64,000 bases of DNA from Psococerastis gibbosa. Taxonomy: Eukaryota; Arthropoda; Insecta; Psocodea; Psocidae. A model generated the notes under the pieces. It was not told the DNA's origin and did not search any database. It saw only the letters and a list, made by a program, of their open reading frames with translations. The position numbers and the translations under genes are program-made. This document shows positions 54,413-64,000 of the stretch, one piece after another (positions within the stretch are counted from its first letter, which is position 1; the number at the start of each line of letters is the position of its first letter). The stretch spans positions 41,971,469 through 42,035,468 of the forward strand of contig OZ020485.1 of NCBI GenBank assembly GCA_963971405.1, in the 5' to 3' direction.

Positions 54413-55310
54413 ATTTTTGAAAAATCTACGATCGATATTTCACGAGACACATATGCGAAAAAGGCTTTCTCCATTCTGATTGTCAGAGTGGCATTCAGAG
54501 AGGGAAAGCCACTCAACTTGTAGAATTCAGTGGATTGCCAATCCATTAGAGTCATTACAAGGCTCTTGAATCAAACTCATGGTGCTTCTATAATAATATT
54601 TTTACGGTACGGTATTCATCAGAAAAATGTTGAACAGCAGCAGAGGCATGGAAGTTAAAAATAGATTGGTTATTAGTGGATTCCATCAAATTTGCAAAGT
54701 CCTCTGAGGTTTGTTCTGCCCACCAGCGTCAGCATCAGTATCAATGCAACATGGAATTGACCACAGAACGCCTGGCTTATAAACCGGACTATATTACTGT
54801 ATGTAACACTGTATACCTTGCCCTGAGCACGACTGCATTTGCTGTTTGAATGTGTCCACGGGGTGCTGTGATTTGTCGAAAATTACTAGCAGCCAGCAGG
54901 TACAAGGTCCAGAAATTAAAAAAAGTATCCTTAGCGGTAGTGAATGTCTCTTCTCTTATAGATAGAAGATAGCCCTCTCTTCTTCGTTTCAAAGGGGAGG
55001 GGATTGCCGATCACCTATTCAGCTGCACTGGCATTGAGGTAGAAAACCGAACTGAGACACAGGAGGGATTGGCCCAGATCTACTACACGGCACGCCGTCA
55101 AATGGACTACCAGCCAAGGACGGGCGTTAGCTGAAGAAGAAGAAGAAGATAGAACTCTAGTTAAATCCGAACAGACGTGTCTGCAACCACGCATTAATCC
55201 GTTCTAAAGCTTCGGCAATTCATGGAAAATGATTATCTGTAACATTTCCAGTGAATTCTTGTCGATAGGATTCAGAGAATATTCAACGAAATTGCCGGTG
55301 TTGACAAAAC
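54413..55310. other. Spacer with a possible retroposon tail
   Basis: At 55004-55150 a GC-richer segment translates as GEGIADHLFSCTG... before ending in (GAA)n at 55135-55149. This resembles the 3' tail of an old retroposon. I cannot name it. The remaining sequence is unremarkable. Confidence 0.35.
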
Positions 55311-55317
55311 TAATTTT

Positions 55318-55520
55318 ATCACCACCTTTGCCCCAATTTCATTGGCCAATGAATGAGCAAGGTCACAGAAACAAACTGACCAATCAGTAGTCCAAGGGAG
55401 TCACGACAATCGCGCGGTCCAGCCGCGGCACGACGTCGTGCGCCTCGCTCCGCTGCCCCCGCGTATGCCACACAATGGCGTAATGTCCAAAACTGCTGGC
55501 AATTTGGCGCAACGGTTCTT
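55318..55520. promoter_or_regulatory. CpG-rich patch with clustered CCAAT/ATTGG boxes
   Basis: Within ~200 bp there are CCAATTTCATTGGCCAATGA and GACCAATCAG, followed by a CpG-dense block with GCGCGGTCC, CCGCGGCACGACGTCGTGCG and CCCCGCG. In AT-rich animal DNA this resembles a promoter with NF-Y sites. ACGACGTCGT is also palindromic. No exon is recognised downstream, and a repeat begins at 55668. The promoter reading is inference. Confidence 0.3.
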
Positions 55521-55667
55521 CATAATTATAATTGGAGTCCTTTCACTACTTTCTTCTTCTATTACCATCGTGACATCTGATCCGCATCTGTCAAGGACAG
55601 CTGTTTTACTATAACTTATTTGGTTCGAATGAAGAGTTTTTTATGATGATAATGATGATGGTGATTA

Positions 55668-56508
55668 TTGCTTTCCAATTTATACGTAGTATAAGGAAAG
55701 CTTTGTGACGGTCGAAATTTTCGATTCCGAGATTACAACGGATTTACACGTTTTAAGGTGCCAGGAACCCAAAAAAGTGGTTTTTACGAAATGTCTGTCT
55801 GTCTGTCTGTCTGTCTGTGCGTCGATTTCCGGGCAAACTACTCGGTCGATTTTGATGAAATTTGGCAAGTATATTTACAAAAATCATACCTCGGAACTAT
55901 TTTTTTTATTTCTGGCTAACTCAATTTGGGGGGTTTTTATTTTCAAAAAAACGTCTAAAAAAATTATTTCTCAAAAACGGCTCCAACGATTTCTTTTAAA
56001 TTCACATATTTTGTAGTTGTTGTTAATGTTGATAAAATGCGGGGGGTCGCTTGCCCCTTGATAGTTTGCTTCTGGGGGTAAAAAAATAAAAATGACTAAA
56101 TTTTAATGAAAAAAGACTAAAAAATAATTTTTCTGCGAAACCTTTCTATCGATGATTTCTAACTTCAAGCATGTTTTAGGTGTTAAAATGAGTAATGAAA
56201 CCGGATAGTTTGGTTTCCAAAAAACTATTGGGTTTCGTGCAAATTTTTTTTTTTTTTTTTTTTTAAATGAAAGCAAATTCACGCTCAAATGCATTGCGTG
56301 ACCTGCCATTATTGCTGTGTGGTAATGTGTAGGCCTGACCTATCTAGAATTTAAGTCACCTTCAGGTGGTGGACGACCCCCCCCCCCTCCCCCCGTGATA
56401 TCCGAAATGTAACCATAGGAAAATTATTTACCATGAAAATAATCATTTTCTCTCTCTACTAATCGATAAATTGGAAAGCTTGTTCGAGTAAACTCGGACC
56501 GGTTCTTT
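55668..56508 (+). repeat. Hairpin-ended repeat family, copy C (near complete)
   Basis: Collinear with copy B: stem-loop GCTTTCC...GGAAAGC at 55671-55700, (TGTC)n at 55794-55817, GGGGGGTCGCTTGCCCCTTG, a long T tract (about 56246-56264), C-rich tract (about 56370-56395), and right end TTGGAAAGC...GTTCGAGTAAACTCGGACCG. Confidence 0.75.
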
Positions 56509-56597
56509 TGATGAGTTTCGCTTCCACTGACTTCTGACATATACTCATAGTTTTGCTTAGAAATAGGGCTTGAAAGAGGAGTGCAGTAGGTTATCAA

Positions 56598-57082
56598 ACG
56601 CAGAAACGGTGCAGGATTTACCTATGGGCAATGTTGGCACGTGCACACAGGCCCCTAAACAAAACAGGCCCCCCAAACATCGACATATTTACAAAAATAT
56701 ATATTTTTTTTTTAAATACTTGCCATTAGTAAAACATAATTTAGTTTCAAATAAGAAAGAAATGCAAACGAAATTGGAGGGAAAATAAAACATTTGCCTA
56801 AAAGAAGAAGCAAATTCTCCACCTGGGGTGATTTTACAGGAACCCTGGCCTCGCTGGACATCTTGCAGCCAAAAACACTTCAATGATCTAGCGATCCTTC
56901 ACGAGATCAGAAGCATTTTGAGACAAATTAACTTCTCTGGCGTATTAGAAGAGTTTGAAAGGAATAGTAAAGTAAATTTGTACATAAGTTTTTCATTTTA
57001 TGTAACAAATGTAAAAACAAAACAACAGCTTAGGCCCCAAATATTATGCCCAGAGACCCCATCAAATGTAAACCCGGCACTG
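56598..57082. mobile_element. Probable hAT-like element with CAGTGCCGG ends
   Basis: The right end reads in complement CAGTGCCGGGTTTACATTTG. The left has GGTGCAGGATTTACCTATGG, followed by GGCCCC-containing sequence mirrored before the right end (AGGCCCCAAATATTATGCCC). This matches the CAGTGCCGGATTTACC-type hAT termini common in animals. The left boundary is approximate and the duplication is unresolved. Confidence 0.5.
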
Positions 57083-57194
57083 CTGGCTATTTTATTATAA
57101 TTGATTAGAATGAAGATTTTTATGTTGTTCATGATTATGATGGTGATGATAATTTTGATGAGTTTCAAAAGAATTGGCGCGAAAATAAAACATT

Positions 57195-57510
57195 GCCAAA
57201 GGCGGGGTTTCCACCGACCTCGCATTGCAGAATGCAAGTGGCATTGACGGAAATGTTTGTTTACCCTATGCCATAGTTAAAATTAATCAATGATCATAGA
57301 GTAGAATCACAAACAAACAAAAATTAAAAAATGGCGTCATGGGATATGTTAAGTACAAACATTTTAATAGATTTCTATAAAAAGAAAAACAAACATTTCC
57401 GTCAATGTCATTTGCAATCCGCAATGCGAGGTCGGTGGAAACCCCGCCTAAGTCTTGAATGTCTCTTACCACGTCACCGTATTTGTATTTAGCCCTAGCC
57501 GGTCGGTGGA
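57195..57510. mobile_element. PIF/Harbinger-like MITE, shorter composite (~316 bp)
   Basis: The left end GGCGGGGTTTCCACCGACCT is the inner inverted repeat of the 384-bp family. The right end runs through both the inner end and the outer arm, to GGTCGGTGGAAACCGCGCC. The internal sequence is inverted relative to the copies at 2878 and 35016. It interrupts a short duplicated segment whose intact version lies at about 56775-56850. Flanks are AAA and TGA. Confidence 0.65.
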
Positions 57511-57805
57511 AACCGCGCCTGAGCAAAAGCAAATTCTCCACCTCGGATGATTTTACAGCTTCCTCTGAGTTCTGACAGCATTCTGTAATTTAAAGGAGTT
57601 TTTAATTAAGGGTAATTGTTTCTACTGTATTCAGTGTATTGTGCTTGTATCACGCTTTTGTGCAGGCATGGGCAAACTTTTTAATGGGAGGACCACATGA
57701 AAGAACAATAATTATCGAGGTGGGCCGAAAAAATGGAACCAAACACATATAAATGATTTTTGATTTTGACATCACTCACAACTTATACGCTACAACATTT
57801 AAAAA

Positions 57806-57839
<34 letters not shown>

Positions 57840-58829
57840 TTTAGTAGTGTATGAAGGCGTATGAGACTGATGAAACTGTGAATGAGATTCTAAAAGTTGT
57901 TCATTAATCTGGTTCAAACTATGATGAGATGGTTCGCGGTAGAGAAGCCAAATGGTCGCCAGTCAATCGGTTTCTAACGCTGTTCTTTCAGAGTTTTATA
58001 GTAGAAAACAGCTGTTCACAAGGAAGATGCACAAACATCGCAAATCTTCTGAGCGTGAGGTTCCAGGTTCTGGAAGCTTTAGTTTGGCAGGGCTTTCTAG
58101 AACTCAACTTTAGAAACATTGAGACATTTTTGATTCAATTTGGTTTTACATTGCAACTCAGTCAGTTTGAGCTGCAATGATGGTTTGACTGATCCACAGT
58201 CCACATTAAATGGCATGCTAAAAATGATAGGTCCTGTAAAATGACATTGAAGTAATGAAATCTTCGTTCATATAATAAAAATAGTGCCTGTTGTGTAAGT
58301 TTTGTAGAGTCCTATTGTGTTATTGTGAAATAATGGTCTAGCTACCAAGTCCTCTTAAACTTGAAAATATTCATTCAGTTACTGTACTGTACCGTACTCG
58401 TGTCCCTATATTATACAAACACAAAGCCAAATTCCCAATACATGTTTTTTGGATGGATGGACAGATATTCCGTGAGTAGTCAAGAAGGATATGCAATATA
58501 TATATATTACAAAGACTTTGCCTTCAGGCAATAGGTAATTAATGTCATATTTCATAATTTACAAATAATCACTACATCAACATAATTAATTAATTAATTA
58601 GTATTAATAGGATAGAGACTATTTATATATACACGCGAGGCAAAACCTCTCACTATCTAGTGAGTTGCCTCCAGTTAAATTTAGGGTTTTTCGCACGTTT
58701 TTGTCTTTTATGTAAGATTGGGTTAAATGACGTAGTCAGAGTAAAGTTAAGTAAAGTAAAGGAGATGCTGGCCATGTATTTTGATCGATAATGGCCATCA
58801 ACACTTTTTACACAATTTATGAACCTAGA
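57511..58829. other. Spacer with microsatellite and one orphan hAT-like end
   Basis: An isolated GCAGGCATGGGCAAACTTT at about 57663-57681 resembles a hAT terminus. An (ATT)n microsatellite lies at about 57807-57840. An 83-codon frame at 57929-58180 is not recognised. Confidence 0.4.
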
Positions 58830-59080
58830 CCAACTTACCCATTGGTCCCTTGTCCAATACCAACGACCCCATGGGTTTCTGTCATTATTTATTTTATATT
58901 GTTCCTGTATGGATTTTTGGCCATTGGCAGACTGGTATGCGACCTCGATGTCAACCTACACCAGCTACAAGCAATAATGGACAAGCTGAGACAAGCTTAC
59001 ACGTGCAATGGAACAAGCGAATGCATGACTTAACCAAGTACATATACGAGTCAAAAATAATAATGTGATACCTACTTAGG
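58830..59080 (+). pseudogene. Coding-like segment with a membrane-helix-like stretch (captured exon?)
   Basis: The plus-strand frame reads PLVPCPIPTTPWVS, a hydrophobic stretch (VIIYFILFLYGFLAIG), then RLVCDLDVNLHQLQAIMDKL. It looks like an exon with one transmembrane helix and an amphipathic helix. The same segment is inverted at 59220-59420 and exists as a diverged copy at 19098-19320. I do not recognise the protein. ATG at 58791 is the nearest start but is not conserved, so this is more likely an exon fragment than a complete gene. Confidence 0.4.
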
Positions 59081-59420
59081 CGGCTATTCCACTTGTCACT
59101 ATTCCGTCATTTGTGAATCAATAATTGATGATATATTTTCTTACTCTATATAAAAAACAAAAATCTCATCAATTATTGATTCACAAATGACGGAATAGTG
59201 ACAAGTGGAATAGCCGCCTAAGTAGGTATCACATTATTATTTTTGACTCGTATATGTACTTGGTTAAGTCATGCATTCGCTTGTTCCATTGCACGTGTAA
59301 GCTTGTCTCAGCTTGTCCATTATTGCTTGTAGCTGGTGTAGGTTGACATCGAGGTCGCATACCAGTCTGCCAATGGCCAAAAATCCATACAGGAACAATA
59401 TAAAATAAATAATGACAGAA
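58878..59420. repeat. Long near-perfect palindrome, arms ~255 bp
   Basis: The left arm (about 58878-59133) and right arm (about 59167-59420) are almost identical in inverted orientation around a ~33-bp spacer. The arms contain the coding-like segment outside and the GGCGGCTATTCC MITE end inside. Near-identity indicates a very recent inverted duplication or gene conversion. Confidence 0.85.
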
Positions 59421-59474
59421 ATCATCAATTATTGAAGAACAAATGACGGATTATTGACAAGTGGAATAGCCGCC
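59079..59474. mobile_element. PIF/Harbinger-like MITE enclosing inverted flank copy (396 bp)
   Basis: The left end GGCGGCTATTCCACTTGTCA pairs with a right end TGACAAGTGGAATAGCCGCC. There are direct TTA duplications at 59076-59078 and 59475-59477. Inside, after the left arm and its inverted copy, comes the inverted coding-like segment. The right arm (from 59421) differs slightly from the left, so it is the true far end and not part of the palindrome. Confidence 0.7.
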
Positions 59475-59477
59475 TTA

Positions 59478-60060
59478 AGCAAAAGTTTGTAGTCGTCATT
59501 GTGGTTCAAAATTTGGAGCACATTGTTTTGTTTGTTGATGTTGTAGTTGGAAAAGAATAGTCAATAGAGAACGTAATGTTTTTCTTATAGTTACATTTTT
59601 TTATTTTCTTATTACATACATAGCGTAGCATAGAGGAAAAGCGGGGTGTTCTACAAAATGATACCATTTACATGGGAAGAAGAAAACAAACCACCGCCCT
59701 GCCGCGTAAAGCGGAGTGTGCGACTGACTGTGCGCTTGCATGAAATCTCCATACACCTAATCGGCCAGAGCCCAGAGCTGAAAGGAGGGACTTTTATATT
59801 GTAGCCTAAGTGTAGCGTAAACTGGAAAATAATTTTTGTATATCAAAAACTTAATTAACCTGTGAAATGCTCGAAAAATTCTCGTCAAACTGATTAAAAC
59901 TACTCCATACAGCTCCTATATAGTATACTGCTCAATATAGGTAGACATAAAAACAGTGACCAAATAACAAAAATTGCCGGAGAGCCAAATTTTAGTAAAT
60001 ACCTTGGGTTTTCCATTATATATAAAATGTCAAAAATATAGCTTCCTTCTTCATCCTCTT
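59478..60060. other. Spacer, no supported gene
   Basis: A GC-richer patch (CCGCCCTGCCGCGTAAAGCG, about 59693-59712) stands out. Nothing else recognised. Confidence 0.35.
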
Positions 60061-60061
60061 T

Positions 60062-60290
60062 CCTCTTAGTGCCGCGTGCGCAGCTTGAGGGGGTCACCCC
60101 GGACCCATTTTTTGAACTCGCCCCGATCGGACGCTAACACCTTGAGCTCGGCCACTGTTTTCCCTCTTGCCCCGGCAAGTGGTTAAATTCTTTCCTCAAG
60201 GGTTGTCCTCGGTCTGCCGATGGGTCTTTCACCTTGCGTCGTTGCTTCCGTCAACCTCCGGGTGGTCCTATATTCTCGTCCATTCTATAA
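60062..60290 (-). pseudogene. LINE RT C-terminal remnant
   Basis: On the minus strand the sequence gives YRTTRRLTEATTQGERPIG, then RPRTTLEERI, a stop, then VAELKVLASDRGEFKKWVRG. This follows the terminal pattern of non-LTR RTs (G.RP.GRPR..W.., then ...A.DR..WR). One stop, no catalytic core. Confidence 0.5.
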
Positions 60291-60562
60291 CATGCAACAT
60301 GACATAAATTACGGAATGAGGTGAGCTGAGAAAAAAAACGGTAAAGGAAAATGATGCAATGAAATGAAATGGCTCTTATTTTCATCGCGAGGAAAGCCTT
60401 ATTTGAAACATCATTCAGAAGAAGTAATCCCTTTATGTTGCCATATTCGCCTTAAATGGTGGCAGTTATGCTTTACGCCGGTGCGATGTTTGCTGTGGGA
60501 TTAAAGGGCAGCGCGGCCAACACTTTGCTGGACAACCTGGACAATTTTTGCCGCTTTCAGGT

Positions 60563-60762
60563 CCTGTAGTGTAGTGGTACAGACTCCGACTTTCACCCGA
60601 AAGGTTGTTGGTTCGAATCCCACACTGGCTACATTTTCTGGCCATGTTTCGGAAGGCATGTAAAACAGGCGATCCCGGGTCATCCTAGTTAAGTCTAAGA
60701 GGGGCTGTAAAAGCCCTAACTCCGCTAGGTTGGCTTAGTAGTAGAACAACAAAAAGTCAAGG
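60563..60762 (+). repeat. SINE copy 9 (full length, least degraded)
   Basis: Plus-strand copy with A box TAGTGGTACAGACTCC, CGACTTTCACCCGAAAGG, consensus B box GGTTCGAATCC, central ACATTTTCTGGCCATG, tail GGTTGGCTTAGTAGTAGAAC, then AACAAAAAGTC. CTTTCACCC plus the flanking stem matches the tRNA-Glu(UUC) anticodon arm. Confidence 0.85.
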
Positions 60763-61445
60763 TTTTTTTTTCTTACTAATATATGTACCAGGTTTGTTAT
60801 TTTCCAGACTTCAACTTCGAATAAAGTCATGTTTGTCACTTCAGTTAAGGGCAACTGGATTTGGTACGTTTGTTGCTTGCTTCGGTTTGCTTACATTACA
60901 CAGTACTCCCTCTCTCAACGTATTCAAATCCAAATATTACAAGTTTCTCCTTAGTCAGCAAACCACTGTCACCAGCTGATCAAGGAAAATGCTGTATGTG
61001 AATATATATGAGAAAATTAGAGAGGATGGTAGCGAATTTGAGTTATTGTGACTGTCATTATGAATAGAAGGTATGATTGATATTCGGTTTGGATGTAGTT
61101 TTGTATCTACAAATATTTTAGATAAACTATTTTAGTTCATATGTATACACTAGGGTGGAAAAGAGGGCCCTTCGCCCTAATCCCACTGTATATATATTTA
61201 TTTACTGTTTCAAAATTATTATATAATTTATTAATATATATTTATAATTTATTATTATTATTATTTTATAGTAAGAAAAATAATATCATAATATCTTGTT
61301 TTAGCAGCACTGTATAAGTCCTTTGTCCCAATCGAGCTTTAGCCTGGGGATCATTATGTCTATTGTATTTTGTAAATATATGCTCCTTGTCCAGGGGATA
61401 CTGGGAAAGGAAAAAAAAATGTTTACTAGATGCATGGTGCATTGA
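60763..61445. other. AT-rich spacer
   Basis: A TTATTA-rich simple tract lies at about 61218-61270. The right part (about 61380-61450) is probably the 3' UTR of the LINE fragment that follows. Confidence 0.4.
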
Positions 61446-61451
61446 CTGACT

Positions 61452-61706
61452 ACCTTAATGAGACGCGATCAGCCCAGGGGGACTTTTGGCCGCTCTGACA
61501 ACTTCCCTCCATCTTTGTCGATCCTCAGCAGCCGCTGTCCAAACTGCTGCCTCGACGCTAACTCGATGGAGGTCCTCCTGGAACTGGTCCGCCCATCTTC
61601 GCCTAGGTCTTCCTCCGAGGGGGATTGCTTCCCACACGGCCTTTGGGGGTCTGTAGTCCGTCATCCGATGCACATGTCCTAACCATTGTATAGCCTTTTT
61701 GCTCTA
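61452..61706 (-). pseudogene. Non-LTR retrotransposon RT, C-terminal fragment
   Basis: Minus-strand frame from about 61706 reads KKAIQWLGHVHRMTDYRPPK, then GRPRRRWADQFQEDLHRV, then AAEDRQRWREVVRAAKSPPG and a stop. This is a textbook LINE C-terminus (WLGHV.RM, GRPR.RW.D, A.DR..WR). The catalytic RT is missing and a stop lies just upstream. It is unusually GC-rich for the window. Confidence 0.85.
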
Positions 61707-61712
61707 AGATCG

Positions 61713-62750
61713 TCAATGACGCTGAGGGCATTGTACTAATTATTAAAATTATTAACATTAAAAAAATATATAATTATATATATATATTTGTAATAGTTTT
61801 ACATTATTTAATAACGCAACGCTAAGTGGAAACATCTAGCGGCTAATCCTTTCACCACTGAGAAATGAAACCACAGACTTCAACGACTTTTGGGTGGGCA
61901 CCGACCATAGCGTCATGGTGGCAGAAACTAGGAGTCTCTTACCTTCGACACGAAAAACTAAACTATATAATAAACATAATGTTGGCGCTTCCATTGGTTA
62001 ATGTTTAATTGTTCAATTTAAATTGTTTACTTTATGCGATGCTGTGTGTTATGCTGACAATGAGTTTTATTTTGTTTTAGCTTGCATACCTTTTGTTTTA
62101 TCTGTTTTCAATCGCACTTGACGATGGCGTGAGCCGAAACCGGTTGTGAATTTTTAATTTAATTTAATTCGTAAAACTATACAAAGTTAATTTTAACAAT
62201 GAGAAATTATATAATAAAAAAAATCACAACCAGTTTTGGCTCACGTAGTATCAACAATAATCAACAACACCTTTTTATACGGTGTATGAAATCACCCTCT
62301 GCCATTTGAATGGACTTAATCTTTATAACTTAAGTATTAACTCAAACAAAAAATATTTTAGATACACTTTAAATTAAATAGTTTTTTTTCTAATGCCTGC
62401 TTTTTTCGTGGTTATTTATACTCGTACCTTGTCTGCATAAAAGTTAAATCAATTAAATTCACTCCTATACACAAGAGAGTAGAAATGCATCATGCCAAAT
62501 AATGGAACGGATACTTTTAAATACGGTATAGTAATTTAATCCTCTTTCCCCAGGCTCATCCACACAATCTAATCAATATCTAATAATTTCTAAAATGAGG
62601 CATGAGCAGAAACCCGTCCCGCATTTTTAATTGGATTATTGATTTGATACCGAATAATATAGCAAGTCTATACGTACTTACAATAGTCTAAAATTCTTTG
62701 AGACATAAAATGCACTATGTACCTACCGTTAGAAAGTCCAGAGTACAATC
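61713..62750. other. AT-rich spacer
   Basis: A TA-rich tract lies at about 61766-61791. The segment 62124-62158 (GATGGCGTGAGCCGAAACCG) and 62224-62250 (AACCAGTTTTGGCTCACGTA) are inverted relative to each other. They may bound a small MITE. Confidence 0.4.
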
Positions 62751-62762
62751 TTAAAGCTATAT

Positions 62763-63400
62763 GATTACATTAAACATTGCCAACAATTGTAGGGATACGA
62801 ATGACGCCAACATGTGTTGAAATCCAAAAGTTGGCAACATCTATCGGGCGACAAAATTTAATCAATTGATAACATTTTGTTGGCGACATTTTTTTCAACC
62901 AGTTTCTTGCAGAAAGTCAACAGTGGAAGAGCTTGCTGGGTATTGTCGCGATTACACCAAACATTGCGAACAATCGTCTAAAAGCTATGATTACATTAAA
63001 CATTGCCAACAATTGTAGGGATACGAATGACGCCAACATGTGTTGAAATCCAAAAGTTGGCAACATCTATCGGGCGACAAAATTTAATCAATTGATAACA
63101 TTTTGTTGGCGACATTTTTTTCAACCAGTTTCTTGCAGAAAGTCAACAGTGGAAGAGCTTGCTGGGTATTGTCGCGATTACACCAAACATTGCGAACAAT
63201 TGTCGGGATACGAATCACGCCAACGTGACGTGTTGAGATAGAAAGGTTGGCAACATCTGTTGGGCGACAAAATTTAATAATTTGATAACATTTGTTGGTG
63301 ACATTTTCTCCCGCTAGTTCCGTGTAGAATGTCAATAGTGGTAGTATAGATCTTGCTGTAGTAGCAGCAGCTTTTGTCATTATTGACAACACGAGGAGAC
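62763..63400. repeat. Tandem duplication, 226-bp period, plus an older partial unit
   Basis: GATTACATTAAACATTGCCA starts at 62763 and again at 62989. The following ~215 bp look identical or nearly so. Each unit ends with a diverged restart (GATTACACCAAACATTGCGA), and the second restart leads into a third, clearly older unit (about 63177-63390). So an old tandem array has had one recent extra duplication. Confidence 0.85.
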
Positions 63401-64000
63401 ATTACATTGACATTGAGGCGTTGGGAGAGGCCTTTTGGTCTGAACTTCCTTGGGCATCCTCATCACTCTAAGTCATTCTACACGAAGTTTTAAGATTTTT
63501 GTTTTTAAATAAGGGGTCTCCGCCGTGTAAACGCGACTTAACACATCATACTACAATAATATGCTATATACTCCCTAATGTATTACCCACCACTGGTTGT
63601 AAGAAGTAAATATGAATCAAAAGTATATTAGACAGCGAGGTTATATTGTATACCATAATGGAAAGAAGCACGCCCTCCCTACATGATAAACTTAGCTTGT
63701 CACTAATTTTCTTGAGACGTGACACCTTACCCCCTCCCTTGTACGGTCAGTTGCTCATTTATCATTTTTCTCCCCCCTCCTTGATTTATCACTTGTTGTC
63801 TTAACGTTTCCTGAGGGCTATTTAGCTGAGAGCTATCTAGTTAATGGTTTCAGAGGCATCTTTTTTATTTTCCTTTTGTGGTTTATCCCTTTTCTTTGCA
63901 CCGAAAATAAATGTTTTGGAGCTAGGTTGACTACTTGAATCCTTGTTATTTATTTATTTATTATTTAAGGACTTTTATGGACCCAGGCCTACTTATAGTG
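63401..64000. other. Unrecognised sequence to window end
   Basis: No gene or mobile-element end recognised. TTATTTATTTATTATTTAAG near 63950 is simple sequence. Confidence 0.4.

Noticed and set aside
60580-60640. A functional tRNA-Glu gene
   Set aside because: The tRNA-like part lacks a pairing acceptor stem and continues directly into the SINE body. Eight further copies share the same non-tRNA sequence.
62763-63400. CRISPR-like array
   Set aside because: The units are contiguous 226-bp tandem copies without short repeats alternating with unique spacers, and the context is eukaryotic.

Overview
The window looks like intergenic DNA from a large, AT-rich animal genome. An invertebrate, probably an arthropod, is my best guess from the transposon families and the tRNA-derived SINEs. 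The species cannot be fixed from the sequence alone. I found no convincing host gene, no rRNA, no CRISPR array and no intact cellular tRNA gene. Nearly everything recognisable is a transposable element, a fragment of one, or a simple repeat.

The centrepiece is a 5,970-bp DNA transposon at 5035-11004. It has about 520-bp terminal inverted repeats (TIRs), a perfect 3-bp target duplication (ACC) and a single uninterrupted 1,482-codon gene. The protein carries two N-terminal zinc-binding modules, a central region with DDE-transposase-like motifs, a complete set of XPG/FEN1-type nuclease acidic residues, and a C-terminal cysteine-rich CXC finger. This matches the Academ superfamily, XPG-bearing lineage (AcademX). 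With no frameshift or stop, it may be a recently active autonomous copy.

Layout. 1-5034: a SINE, a hAT-type MITE at 1550-1835, a PIF/Harbinger-like palindromic MITE at 2878-3261, and a second hAT MITE at 3985-4282. 5035-11004: the Academ element. 11005-25000: AT-rich DNA with a small palindromic MITE, a tandem duplication, several degraded LINE 3' ends (about 14.8, 18.6 and 24.0 kb), an RNase H fragment (20.0-20.4 kb), a three-copy degenerate tandem array (22.1-23.75 kb), and a run of five GC-rich triloop/tetraloop hairpins (23787-23913). 25000-35500: SINE fragments, hAT-like elements with G/C tracts, a hairpin-ended repeat family with TGTC microsatellites, and a hAT element (34931-35471) that contains a Harbinger-like MITE with a further inverted repeat inside it. 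35500-50500: sparse DNA with SINEs, a LINE tail and more MITEs. 50489-54412: a hairpin-ended repeat followed by a 5'-truncated, frameshifted APE-RT LINE. 55300-64000: a CpG-rich CCAAT-containing patch, another hairpin-ended repeat, a hAT-like element next to a MITE whose empty site is also present in the window, a nested palindrome with a coding-like captured segment (58878-59474), two LINE tails, a SINE and a recent 226-bp tandem duplication.

Recurring themes are target-site evidence that assigns several MITEs to superfamilies (hAT with 8-bp duplications, PIF/Harbinger with TTA), a nine-copy SINE whose head resembles tRNA-Glu(UUC), and long G/C homopolymers that mostly sit just inside hAT-like termini.
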